The notes below the pieces were generated by a model that made no database searches, was not told the DNA's origin, and saw only the letters and a list, made by a program, of their open reading frames with translations. Shown here in pieces: positions 47,532-59,692 of a DNA stretch of 64,000 bases (the stretch's first letter is position 1; every line of letters starts with the position of its first letter). Position numbers and translations under genes: made by a program. The DNA is from Alnus glutinosa (lineage: Eukaryota > Streptophyta > Magnoliopsida > Fagales > Betulaceae), in assembly GCF_958979055.1 (NCBI RefSeq), contig NC_084896.1, forward strand, positions 6,700,501-6,764,500, read 5' to 3'.

Positions 47532-47900
47532 TAATCATCCTAAAATTGTATTATATTTTATTGTTCCTCGTGTACGTGAATCTGTCTACCTTAAAACCCT
47601 AATATGACCATTTCAATTTATTTATAAATTGCGAAAAATCCAATTAAGTACAACAGTTAACTTTTTCAAAAGAAAAAATGAACAAAGTTTAGAAGCCAAT
47701 ACGGGACGATGCATCATCGCCAAAACTTTGATTTTAATATATTTTGTATTTACGCTTTTGCTCTCCCAATAAAAATGATCAGTTCCATCCTTTGGGGCAG
47801 GCGTAGTTTTACTCGGTTGGAAATACCTTCTAACTACAACCTCACGATAGACTGAATCATTAGAAAAGCAAAATTGGAGCAACAAGGTACTTAATATATA
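47532..47900. repeat. C-upstream segment (unit 2)
   Basis: Equivalent of 22123-22490 in its original location. Confidence 0.8.
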
Positions 47901-48392
47901 GAGAAAGCTTCTCTGACCATCTTTGATATTTCATTACTTTTATGTACAATCATATCCTTAAATTTTTAAAAGTATTAATTTAGTATATATATCTTTCAAT
48001 TTTTTTCAATTTTACTCGTCCGTTAAGATTTTCCGTTAAATCCTGTCAAAACTACCAAAATACAATTTTTTTTTAAAAAAAAAAATTAATTAATTAATTA
48101 TTTAGGAGTGTGTATTTTTGCAAATTCTGTTAAATCTTGACCAACGGCAAAATCCTTGCAATTTTTGTTTCTTCTTTTTTTCTAAAAAAAAATAGGGATA
48201 TTTTAAAAAATTTGACACATTTCCATTATGATTTAATGGAAAATTCAAATAGAGGGGGGAAGTTAAAAAAAAAAGTTTATGAAAAAAAAAAAAAGTGTGT
48301 TAAATGGATACACTAAATTGACAATTTTTAAAGTTTATGAGTATGATTACAAAAGTGATGAAAGATCAAGATGGTAAGTGAAGTTTTTCCCC
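47901..48392. mobile_element. Mutator-type MITE (unit 2)
   Basis: Same inverted ends as 22491-22962; differs in internal A/T runs. Confidence 0.7.
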
Positions 48393-48396
48393 TCTA

Positions 48397-48427
<31 letters not shown>

Positions 48428-48463
48428 ATCTCTATCTCTATCTATATATATATATATATATAG
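48391..48463. repeat. (CT)n-(CTAT)n-(TA)n microsatellite, unit 2
   Basis: Mostly CT and CTATCT units, unlike the CTAT-rich unit 1 and unit 3 forms. Confidence 0.95.
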
Positions 48464-50581
48464 GTTGAACATGACCAAGAGGACTTGCTTTTACAAATTA
48501 TGCATTTGATTAATAAATCATTTATTTCGTTTTGAGCAGAATTCCATAGTCTCTTGGCTAATTTGGATTGGTTTGGCCTTGGTGATAATCTTTCCTTCGT
48601 TAAAATATACTATGTATCACTCCTATTTTGCCTATGACATATATAGATACCCTTTCATTCTCACGGCTCATTTCTTTTTGGGACTTATCATTCGGACTGG
48701 GATTTACTGTTCAGGTGGTATCGCGAGTACAGAAGTAAGAGTTTGACACATGAATGAATAAAATAAAACAATAACAGTGAAGAACTTATAGGAGGCTTTA
48801 ACTGTTGACGTACAGTCTTGAAGAGGCAACAATATTATCTTCTTTTACCCATTTTTCTTTAGTTTTGGTTTTTACTATATTTTCAACAAGGTAAAACTTA
48901 TCAACAAAATCAAAATAGAGCATTTCCATTTCGACTTTACTTATTAATTTATTCCAATGACTTAAGAATTTTTTCTTTTGTTCGAGGTTGAACCATTTTC
49001 GATAAACCCTTCTTCTTTCAATATTAGCTTCAGACTCAATAGCTTCAGACCTAAATTTAAAATACAATGAGAAACCTGTGCATAGCATGGGTTAGAGCTT
49101 AGTGTTTTGTCCGTAATACATGGATTTATAAGCTAAACATGCAGAAAGATGATAATTTAAGCTAAATTTCTTTCTAGATATATAACTAAGGGTGTACATG
49201 CGGATGCATATGTTGTTTATTTGTAGTATTTATAACTGCATCTATACCATATTCTTACAAACCGCATCCGTGTGATTATTACGTTTATTATCCGCTATTC
49301 GCATATTACATAATTGGTCTTTTGGGCCTTCTAAGGGTCTGTAATATTAAAGCATATTTAAAAAAAAAAAAAATTAAATAATTTGGAAATAATTTCGGTC
49401 AATTTTTAGTGTCCTAACTTGTTTTATAATTTTTTATAAGTCCTATTATTTTGAAATATATTGATTTCAAATCATTTTCTTCTTTTTGCCCAAGTATTTC
49501 ATGAGAAAGTAATACAACCAACTGTATTAATGTAAATATAACTTATACATAATCCAAAACGACATCATTTTGGTATTAAACACCAAAACGACGTCGGTTT
49601 GGTGAATTTATTAAATATAATATACATAATATATATTATATATAAAAGGTTTGCGGATACAATTGATAACCACATCCACATACCCTAAAACTGCAATTTG
49701 CGTCCATAAGAAATGCTCCTAAAAAAAAGCCGAGAATGATAAAAAGTTTCTCGGCATTTCTGTTTATGCCGAGAAAAATTAACCATTATTTAAATTTAAT
49801 GATTTCCACTATAACATTTCTTTTTTTTTTTCTTTTACATTATTATTACTTAGTAATAAATTTTCTCAAAAATATTTTTGAAATTGAATTCTAATGTAGT
49901 CATTGAAAAAAAGAGTGAGAATTAGAAGACTTAAAAAAAAGTTGAAAGTCAAGACTGATTTCAAAAGAATTTTAAAGTTTTAAAAAATTTTAAAGTTTAA
50001 AGTTTAAAGTTAAGACTGATTTAAAAATAAAAAATAAAATAATATACCATAAATAATAATATTACCTCCCAAAACATCAGTTTGGATAATTTATACATAA
50101 TCCAAAACATTGCATCATTTTAGTATTAAATACTAAAACGACGTCGGTTTGGTGAATTTATTAAATATTATATATAAAGGGTATTAATCGCATCCACATA
50201 CCCTAAAGCTGCAATCTGCGTTTACATAATTAAGAATAGTAGATAGGAGCGATTAATATCTTCCCACGTATCCATTCCTATATAATATAAACAAAAAAGT
50301 AAACAAGTATATACATGCAGGCCATGCTCGCTAGTGTAAAGACACATATTCAAAACACACGGAATCAAGGGATCGATGTTGATTTGGTCCGATGAGAAAC
50401 ATATAGGAGTACCACCAGAACGCTTCGGCCATTTCAGCTTCAAACATATATCTATCAATGTTCCGTACGTGCGTTCATTCGGGAATTGGCAAAAACCTAC
50501 AGTAGATCGAACTGCACTGTTCCATTAAACAAACTCGTCAAATTTGGCAGCATGTTAATTTATTACTTGTTAAAGAATGGT
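48464..50581. other. Distal upstream region of A3 with a decayed element
   Basis: Copy of 23015-25120: direct repeats sharing ACGACGTCGGTTTGGTGAAT at about 49587 and 50138, and the GCCGAGA hairpin at about 49729-49776. No gene recognised. Confidence 0.5.
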
Positions 50582-50675
50582 TCACTCATTAAATAAAACC
50601 ATATTTGAAGACTTAGCAAGCCTTATGATCTTCTCCACGGAAGTTAAAACATAGACCCGTTCAGTGACTCACCTC

Positions 50676-50683
50676 CATAAATA
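50676..50683 (+). promoter_or_regulatory. TATA box of the A3 pseudogene
   Basis: CATAAATA, 96 bp before the A3 ATG. The promoter block and 5' UTR remain nearly identical to A1 and A2. Confidence 0.65.
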
Positions 50684-50771
50684 GTCGTCTTCCAATGCAA
50701 CATTTCTCACCCCTCACCCAATAAGCAAGAATACATAGGTAGCATACTCAAAGCTGGAGATAACCTCAAAA

Positions 50772-50986
50772 ATGATGAAAGGCGTTCCTAACTACCTGGT
50801 AGCCGTGCTCGTCTTGGCTTTGGCATGCTCTCTTGTCTTTGCATATGACCCCAGTCCTCTGCAAGATTTCTGCATTTCAACCAATGATTCTGCTTCTGGA
50901 GGTATGAAGTCATTTGAAGCATTTGTCCATAATATTGTATTTTTGCTACAATATTATGAATCAAAATTCTTCAGAAAAAGTTCTAG
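50772..50986 (+). pseudogene. Germin-like protein A3, exon 2 deleted
   Basis: Exon 1 (50772-50901) and the first 46 bp of the intron are intact. At about 50947 the sequence jumps to a 3' UTR-like filler (ATGAATCAAAATTCTT) and then to the last codons of exon 2 (CAGAAAAAGTTCTAG, stop 50984-50986). The acceptor, cupin core and all metal ligands are gone. A second deletion removed most of the 3' UTR just after the stop. Promoter and signal peptide survive, so a short secreted read-through peptide could be made, but no GLP. Confidence 0.93.
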
Positions 50987-51395
50987 TAGGAAAATAACTT
51001 TAATGAATCAAAATTCTTTCTTATATGCTGTTTCTCCTTTTTCTTTTTTTGTCACGAAGTGATAATTGAGGTAGAACAAGTGCACGATTAAAGTTAATTA
51101 CATTTTGAATCCACAATGTTTGAGACATCACTTTTAACTTCTCCCGATACATGCCCTTCATATATTCTCTTTTACATGTTTACAACTCACATGAAATACC
51201 TTTTAGACAATTGTGAACTCTACTTTGTGAAAATTAGTGATTAATTAATAAGAAAATGAAAATGATGTACTTTGTAAATACAAGCATTTAAAAGACAGTG
51301 AAAAATGATTGCATCGTATGACAGGGTACACTGGGACGTGCGGGATAACGATCATGGACTTACTGTACAGGTTAACGCTATGGTCAAAGGCGCTT

Positions 51396-51427
<32 letters not shown>

Positions 51428-52680
51428 ATTTATGTTTGGCCTTGACGTACATCCCAGTGTTTAATTAGTGGTCACTTTAGACGTACGTCATTAGCAGTGT
51501 GGGACATCCGAGGTCGGACTCTTTCGAGCTACAATTGATGGACGCTAGCGTACAATATACGAGGAACTAGTATTGTATTACAGGTCCCTTGGGATAGCGC
51601 CAACTTTGCGGGAAGGGGTTAATATCTCGAGTAGACTATATGGAGTTTAACTATGACATGATTCTTTTATTACTACATATACTTTATCTATATTGCATTC
51701 ATGATCTTTTTATCAAATAAGGAACTATAAATTTACATTGGTGCATGTGATTTATATTTTAAACATTTCAGTTCACCAAATTATAACATGTGCACCATGT
51801 GTATTATTACTTACTAAGTCGTAGACTTACACTTGTATCTTTTCCACCTGTGAAATATGTGTTGTTTCATAGTTGGGACTACCTTTAGATGTCGGATTTG
51901 AGTTGAACCTCCAGGCAAATGCGGCTGATTAGCTTAGTGATATCGATCTGTTTAATGCTTGAGGACTTATTGCAAGATATTGAAGACCGCTCATGATAAT
52001 TAGTGCTTTTTGGTGATGTTGTACGTACGTTTAGCATTTGAGGCTCAATTATCTATTAAGGTTTAGTTTGAATCTTTTATACTGATGATATGTTTAGTAT
52101 GATTTCTGTTAATGTGATTATTCTCAGTAGATGCTCTATTTGTAATTATTGTTGTTAGAATATTATATGTTTCCGCTGCATAGTATTCTGTTTTTGAGGA
52201 GTAATAGAGATACCAGAGTCTTATTCCTTATGGAGTGGGATTGGGAGGCGAACCGTAAAATTAATTACCAATTAATTAATTTCTCAGGCTACTACAACCG
52301 CCCCACAACCCAAATAACCATCAAGGATCTGAATGCACCCCTAGTAAGATGCAACACCCAACAACTGATTCCTCACTCTACGAGCTCAACTAATTGCCTG
52401 TCCACACCATGTGCCCATTTCCAAAAGATTTAGGGAGGGAATCTCAAATTGAGTGACAACTTATTTCTAAGAATCCCTTGAACCTTGAAAAGGAAGGGCA
52501 GAGATAATGGCCTATATAAAGAAAGAAAGGGTACTATTCACACAGGTATGTGCACTTTGCCTTAACAAGACTATGCTAAAATTCCCTCTTCATATACACC
52601 AACTCATGTGAGCATCAGAGTAGTCTCAGCGGATCCAGCCTCAACGAATCCCCATAACCTCTTAATTTTCTTCCTTTGCA
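50987..52680. other. A3 3' flank
   Basis: Copy of the 941-2725 region without the conserved 3' UTR motif; poly-T hairpin at about 51328-51455. No gene seen. Confidence 0.6.
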
Positions 52681-53079
52681 CACTACAAAAAATAAGCTCA
52701 TTAGCGGCGACATTTTGTTGCCGCTAATGAGTACTTTGTCGCCGCTATTGATCAATAGCGGCGACATGTGGCCGCTAATGAGGTGGTCACTAAAAGTCGG
52801 GGACGCTAATGATCAATAGCGGTGACCTCAAAGAGTCTCCGGTAATAATAGATAAATAGCGGCAATAAATGTTGCCGCTAATAGTATTTATGTGGATGCT
52901 AAAAAACTTTAAAACTTGACCTGTATGTCGCCGCCAATGCTCTATCATTAGCGGCGACATATTGGTCGCTGCTAATACTCTATTATTAGCAGCGACATAC
53001 GGGTCACCGCTAATGATATTAAAAAAAAATAAAATAAAACATTATTAGCGGCGACACCAAAGTGGCCGCTAATGATATT

Positions 53080-53110
<31 letters not shown>

Positions 53111-55273
53111 AAATAAAAAACAAATCCGAAAAAAAACTAATTATAGTTTTTTGGGATTTATTTTTTATTTTTTAATATTATTTTTTAAAAAATATATTCA
53201 GCAAAAAAGAAGAAGATAATTTTAAAGAATATATTCAACAAAAAATGAATTCATATGATTGAATATTTGAATTCATTATTTTTGGCAATTAGATTCCAGA
53301 AATCCTGGAACTAATATAAGCAATGAAAATGAGAAATACATATATATATTGAAATTGAAATTACTTATTTAATGATATTGAAATTATATATATATATCAG
53401 GGATTCCAACAAACATTTTCTTATTCATAACAAACTCCAATTTACTTTTTCTTACCTCAATATTTATAATAAAACACAGGAGAAGAATATTATACATCAA
53501 GATATCATTCACATCAAATACTGTGTTCTCCATTTCCTTAACCATTTATTTATTGCTCTTGGAAGAAAAGGATAAAAAGAAACAGATCTTATACTATAAA
53601 AGGAACTTAACAATTCATCCAAGGATAAAGGTGCAGTAATTTTTATGCAAAATTATGAAAATGAAGGTACCTCAGCAAACGAGCTGAACTTATTTTGTGA
53701 AGAAATGGGCTCCATACGTGCCTTTATCTGCTCACATGCATCCAAAACTGCATATCCATACATATCAGAACTTGCAGAAGCAGCTGTCGGTGATGAATTA
53801 GGAACCTGACCACCATGAAAACAATAGACAAAAATCATAACACCCATTATTCTTCTACAGAAAATCTTTCACAAAACCCAGAAATTTTCACAATCAATCA
53901 ACCCAAATCAAAACAAGATAAAGACCCAAAAATATTTTACAAAACCCATTCGGTTTGCCAACAAAAATCCTCCAGATTTTTTCAAAAACCCACTCGGTTT
54001 CTCCACCGAAAACCAAATCCATCAAGTGAAAAATCAAAATCTGAAAATTTCATAATATCTACCAACCCAACCCCATTAAATTTTTTTACCCAAAAACCCT
54101 TAAGAACCCAGATTATTTTCCCATACCCATACGTCTTTCTCAGAGATTTTCTACCCAAAAATTTGGTACCCATCAACCCAAAATCAAAATCTGAGAAGTT
54201 ACTTACCCAAAAATCGGATCCTCAATGTTTGGGGTCCGGGAAAATGCCCAAAAAACCCCTCTCTAGCGTCGCCGGCGTCGGCCGTGACCCGCCGGTGTCG
54301 GTGTCCTGCCCAGCGGTGGCTGACCCACCATAAACTTCTCCCTCTCCTTCTCTGATCTCCCTCTTCCTCTCCCCATCTCTCAATCTCCCTCTCTCAGCCT
54401 CTCAGAAAAAAAAAGAAGGAACAGGACCGAACAAAGAAGAAAGAAAAGGAAAATGAGGAAAAAACAAAAAGAAAGAGATAAACAAAAAGGAGAAAACTCT
54501 GAAAATTTTTGACAAAATTTTTTTTTTTTTTTTTTTTTTTTTTGGCTATATGACAAAAATTTTGTTAATAATTTTTTTTTAAAAAAATTACAAAAAGAGT
54601 AATTTTCTAAAATGATTAAATCTAATATTTATTTTTTAAAATGAGTTCATATTTTTATTTTTGAGAAAAGATTAAAAAAAAAGTAAAGTAAAATAAAATT
54701 TAAATCAACTGAGATTATTCTCAATTTAAAAAAAATCAAATTTAAGTTTCTTTTTTTATTTTATTTTTTTAGTTTTTTACTTATTTTTAATGTTTTTTTA
54801 ATTTTGTTTTAATTTAATTTTTTAATTGAAAATGACATGTGGCAGGGATAATATGAGAATATTTCAAAGCCAATTAAAATTGAAATTAATTATTATTTTT
54901 TTCGTTAACTATTAGAGACGACAACAATGCCGCTGCTTATAGTACATTATTGGCAGCGACTAAACATAGTCGCCGCTAATGAGACATTATTAGCGGTGAC
55001 TTTGTGTCGCCGCTAATATTTTCCCACAATATCCCGCGCATGGTAAAATATTCCCAGCAAGTTATTAGCGGCGACATATTAGTGTCGATTCAAAAGTCGA
55101 CGCTACAATTTATGTTTTTTTTTTTTATTAGCGTCAATTATTAGCGGCCACACCAATAGTTGATTATTAGCGGCGACGTTTCAAGGTCGCTGCTAATGAC
55201 CCATTAATTATTAGCGATCACTTTGGTTTCGCTGCTAAAAAGTTGAACGCTAATGAAGCAGATTCTTGTAGTG
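52681..55273. mobile_element. Complete CACTA-type non-autonomous transposon (unit 3)
   Basis: Both termini are present: CACTACAAAAAATAAG at the left and, inverted, CACTACAAGAATCTGC at the right, flanked by a 3-bp GCA target duplication (52678-52680 and 55274-55276). Subterminal TCGCCGCTAAT / ATTAGCGGCGACA repeats fill both ends, about 20 in all. Contains the XDH exon and no transposase; length 2593 bp. It has an extra subterminal pair at about 53041-53070 and lacks the GC-rich CGGGAGGGGG stretch near 4514 of unit 1. Confidence 0.92.
53671..53805 (-). pseudogene. Captured xanthine dehydrogenase exon, copy 3
   Basis: 45 codons open with acceptor and donor as in the other copies. It encodes the same residues as the unit 1 copy (PTAAS form). 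Confidence 0.8.
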
Positions 55274-55704
55274 GCAGTTTTCCTCTTTGAGGGAACGAGC
55301 AATTTCTTCTAAAATGTTCTACATGATCAAGTCTATTCTTTATATCTTAGCTGCAGCTTTCTTTTTAATGAATTATAAAACAGAAGCATATTGGAGTTAG
55401 ATCTTTTGTTGTAAACGAAATGCACCAGAAACATGAAATTGCATGAATTTATTTCTCCCAAATACCTACAAACCATATATAAGTAAGTACTCTAACTCTT
55501 TAATTTTAAGTGTCTAATCATATTCTTCTTATTAAATTACTCGCAACAATTAAAAGGTTGATAAATTCTTTTCTCTTGTATTTATCCTGTCTCACCGCAT
55601 TTATTGTCACTACTCCTACGGTATTTCAATTAGTAGATTTCCACTTATCTTAATGATTCAAACTAATCATGAGTCCGAACAGTTAACAATTGAGTTTTTT
55701 CTTT
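55274..55704. other. Unit 3-specific stretch after the CACTA element
   Basis: AT-rich DNA continuing from the CACTA target site; no counterpart in units 1 and 2, where it was lost with the right CACTA end. No coding content recognised. Confidence 0.5.
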
Positions 55705-56885
55705 TTTGGGATACAAAGGGAACGCGAACTTGAGCCTAAAAATACATTTACATAAAACACACCTCTTCAAATATAGACCTTAATCATCTATTTTATTTAT
55801 ATGTACATAAGAGTAGCTCTTTACAAACTATAAATCTCAAAAGGGAAACATACTATACAATACAAAAGCCATATCAGTCCCCCAACAATTTTATTGCTCT
55901 TAGCGAGGTTTACGCCATTACAAAGAAATGACTCCGTCTTACTGTGTCATCTGAAAAGATTTGGGGGGAAAGGGGTGAGTTTGACAACTCAGTAAAGAAA
56001 GCACAACAAACAAGAGTATAATATTTTTCAGAAAATTTTAAGTAGAGTTCAAATAATTTAGCAAATAAAGAAATAGTTAAATGACATATAATTAGATCAA
56101 ATGTAGAATAAATGGTGCATGAATCATTTATGCAGCGTGTAAGTTTTAACCTCCCTTGGCCCAATTCCACTTTTAACCATGAGAGGCGCACGTTTGGCTC
56201 GTCCCAAAGAACGACTATGGCTCATCCTGTCGCCACAGGGGAGAGCAGTACCGGGTTAGGAACTTCCCTAGGTGAAGGCCACCCGGCCGGTAGCGCACAC
56301 TTTAGTCCTTCCATATGGTTGCCATGCTACCCACATACTACATAGCACATAACACATATATGATACGGATCGTCTAAGACATGGTATCGCGGGGTTAAAA
56401 CTGTGTGCACATTAAATATATACTATGATATTATCAATCTTTGTTCATATGGTGCACATGTAACACATATACTATGATATCATCAATCTTTGCACATGTA
56501 ACACATATATTATGATATTATCAACTTTATTCATATGGTGCACATACTTTGAGAACTATGATTTCACCAACTTTATTCATATGGAGCACATGTATCAAAT
56601 ATAAACCAAGTATGATCACATGAGATTTCAATCACATCATATGACAAAAGCATTATTATATTGATAATATAAAAAGACAAGTAATATTAAAGAGTTGAAA
56701 GAGTTTAGAAAATCCCCGACTTTTTCTTTTGAAAAAGTTTTATTAAAACTTTGCCGGGGTTTTGAGGTAGTGTTTCCCTTACCTGATATCTTCTGAGCAA
56801 TATTTTAGCTACCTTCTACCTAAATAAATTGCAAGAAGAAGTTTAGAGAAATATTTAGAGATTTGAAACTTAACTCTTAAACTAA
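55705..56885. repeat. LTR-retrotransposon-derived segment, unit 3 (upstream of B3)
   Basis: Same sequence as 15456-16585, but here it lies before gene B instead of after it and joins GAGAGTTTAATAGCTCTC directly, skipping about 880 bp of the unit 1 order. Confidence 0.6.
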
Positions 56886-57738
56886 GTGAGAGTTTAATAG
56901 CTCTCTTCTTGCTATTCTGGCCACCGGACCGAGAGGAAATCAGAGGAGAAGGAGAAGTAACTTGCAGAGAAAGAAGAGAGTACTTTTTGGGCTTCTTTTA
57001 TACTGAAACTGGTGGTTGAGATTGCTTGCCTCAAAACTGATCAATGGTTGTGAATCTAGGCGTGGGCAGCAAGAAGAATCAAAGGGTGGATTTTACACTT
57101 GAGCAGCACGTTTAGATCCAAGGCCGAGAATCACCCTTGAGCAGCAAGTTTGGTTTAAACACATCTTGGGCAACACGTTTGAGCTTCAAGAAGATAAGAG
57201 AGTTGTAAAAAAAATCATTTAAAGGGGAACCACCTGCTGAAACGTGAGAGAGGACTAAATTAATGTGGGCTGGGCTGAGCTTCACGTGTGGACTGGGCTG
57301 GGCTCTTAAGGAATAGAAATGAGCCCACAAATATTATATATCTTAAAAAAAAAAAAAAAAAAAAAATTCTTTATCTTAATGGGTGATTGAGGCACTTTGG
57401 ATTTGGGTGAAAACTCGATAACGGTTATTGGTTATTGGTTAAAATCGGTAACCGTAACTAGGGTAGCCGATTCGTCAAAATCGCCAACCGGGTAGCCGAT
57501 TAACCGGTTATTTAATAACCGGCGGTTAGCGGTTAGTATCCGATTATTCGGACCGGTAACTAAAATTTAAAAAAATTGAGTGCCTAATTTGGGTTTTGGG
57601 CCTACTCTTTGGGCTTAATTTACACTTTTTTAGCCATTTAAAAAAAAAAAAAACATTTCAACCTTTTTTGACCCAATATGTTGATCTAAGTTGAATGAAA
57701 ATAAAAGTGTAAAACTCTAAATTTTATTTTTTTAGTTT

Positions 57739-57804
<66 letters not shown>

Positions 57805-59597
57805 CAATTATCGGTTATAACTGGTTTCAATATTTTTTAAAATCAGTAACCGGTTACCAATTATTTTCAATTAAGTACTAAATCAATTGGCCTATTACTT
57901 GATTATCGATTACCGGCCAGTTATAACTGGCCAACTTTACTCTCCAACTTTTTGACCAAATGAAGATGGTTCTGCCACCACCTAAATATGTTAAAAAGGT
58001 GGCTGAAATTATCATGATCGTTTGGCTCAAGGATAATTTAACCATCCTTTGTTTTTTTCCATATTTATAGTTTTATATTATAAGTAATAAAAGTCATAAG
58101 ATAATTGAATCTGACATGAGATATTTTAACAAATTCCATTTGTCAAGATGTTGGACGGAAGTCGAAAATAAGAACCTCATTGCCTTTTTTTTATCTTATC
58201 AAAAACAATTTTTAGTCAATTTTTATACCGAGCTAATTCTAAATTAGTACAATCCCAATAACTATACTCTTGCATTTGTTTCTCCCTAAACGTTCAATGT
58301 ATTGATCAAAGTCTGTAATAACCACGCGATCCAGGAGCTGACTCTTTTGACTTTTGAGGTCCTCAAACGGTCAAACATGTGTTTGTTTGTGAGGCCATCG
58401 TGGGCTTTTATGTGCAGACAACGGAGAAAATCTGTTTGGGCTTCTCCTGTTAAAAGGGTGGACAGTGGAAAAGGACAAATTTTTCATTCAAATTGAGGTC
58501 GTTGATGACATTGTTTCACTTCCATATATTATTTATTCTTTAAAGTATTTGATTTTTTACGTTTACATGTTTTTATTATGTTAATTATATTAAAAATATT
58601 TATATATATTATTTATTCTTTAAAGTATCTGCAACTTGATACTTTAAAGAATATAAACGACAAGGCCATCCTCTTCGCCATCTTTCGAGACTTCTCTTCC
58701 AAATCTTCTGTTAAAAACTCCAAATTACAAGGTCAGCGGTCGCCACCCCGAACCTTCTGATCCGTCCATCACTATTGATGTTGACATGCTGACCTACCAA
58801 AAACTACCCAACAAACAAATTACCAATCGAAGACTGACACGAAGAATCGCTATGCTTTTGTTTGGATGTGGAGCAACTTTCAAATATTCCAATTAAATGA
58901 GTTGACAAGAATATACCAATTAAATGCATGCTTTTAGCATGGTACGTAGCCGTTATCTAGGAAAGCTTTTTGTAGCATAGCAAATCATTTGATTTGGAGC
59001 ATTTCACGCTGTTTGAACATCTGCATTTTCCTTGAATGCATCAAGTCATTAAACAATTTCACAACTCGAAACATCATTTATATTTGCACATGCACGTAAT
59101 CCATATGAGACTTTTTGTTGAACAAGTCGTCTTCAAATTGTTAACGAGTACGTAATGCTTGTTGTAAACATTTTGTACACAATTTCTTTCTATTATTTTT
59201 TTTTTTAAGAAAAATTACAAAGTTTTCCGAGAGTAGCTCAATTCAGTCAATTGACTGGAGACAGTGGCTAGTTCATAAAGTAAAAGTGAATAGTTCGAAT
59301 TTCGCTCCCGATATATATATAAAAAAAATTAAAAATAAAAAATTAAGTGCTCGTTAGGTCAGGGTCAACCGGTTGTAATTATTCTTGATTGAACATCTAC
59401 AATATCCTTATTTGGCAGCTTAATATTTTAAATGGCACGCAACATGTTAGTGAGATGCTTCTGCCATTTCAATTTCCAATATGTGCAAATCGTGTCATTA
59501 AGTGGCGGCCGGTTCATCCACTAAATAAAAAATCGATAACTTACCAAGTACTGGCTCCATCTCGTGAAAAATGTGGACCGGTTCTTTGATTCCCGGC
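56886..59597. other. Flank upstream of B3
   Basis: Copy of 35930-38524 without the displaced C-upstream segment. About 120 bp (58005-58125) are absent from unit 2. At 59254-59268 the hAT target ACTGGAGA is followed by CAGTGGC (see findings). No gene seen. Confidence 0.6.
57738..57805. repeat. (TA)n(TG)n microsatellite, unit 3
   Basis: Direct reading; allele of 36757-36847. Confidence 0.95.
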
Positions 59598-59605
59598 TAT
59601 AAATA
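59598..59605 (+). promoter_or_regulatory. TATA box of GLP B3
   Basis: TATAAATA, 95 bp before the ATG; upstream block TGTGGACCGGTTC and GATTCCCGGC. Confidence 0.75.
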
Positions 59606-59692
59606 GACATGTTTCCACACAACATATCTCACTCCTCACAAAAGCAAGAATTCGGCAAATACAGAAGCCAGAGATCATAACAACAAATAAGG

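Larger units (their letters stand above)
25121..50581. repeat. Tandem GLP unit 2
   Basis: Second repeat and the only one in which A, B and C all keep open reading frames, although C2 is altered. Gene A2 lies exactly 25121 bp after A1. Unit-specific additions include the solo LTR at 27810-30452. It has the empty target site of the unit 1 hAT element at about 38182-38189. Confidence 0.9.

Noticed and set aside
50772-51062. 96-codon frame at A3 that might be a new secreted peptide gene.
   Set aside because: It is exon 1 of a germin-like gene read through the retained intron and deletion filler; kept as a pseudogene, with the peptide only a remote possibility.
52681-53095. Regularly recurring ATTAGCGGCGACA / TCGCCGCTAAT motifs that look at first like a CRISPR array.
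   Set aside because: Motifs occur in both orientations with variable spacing at both ends of an element with CACTA termini in plant DNA; these are subterminal repeats.
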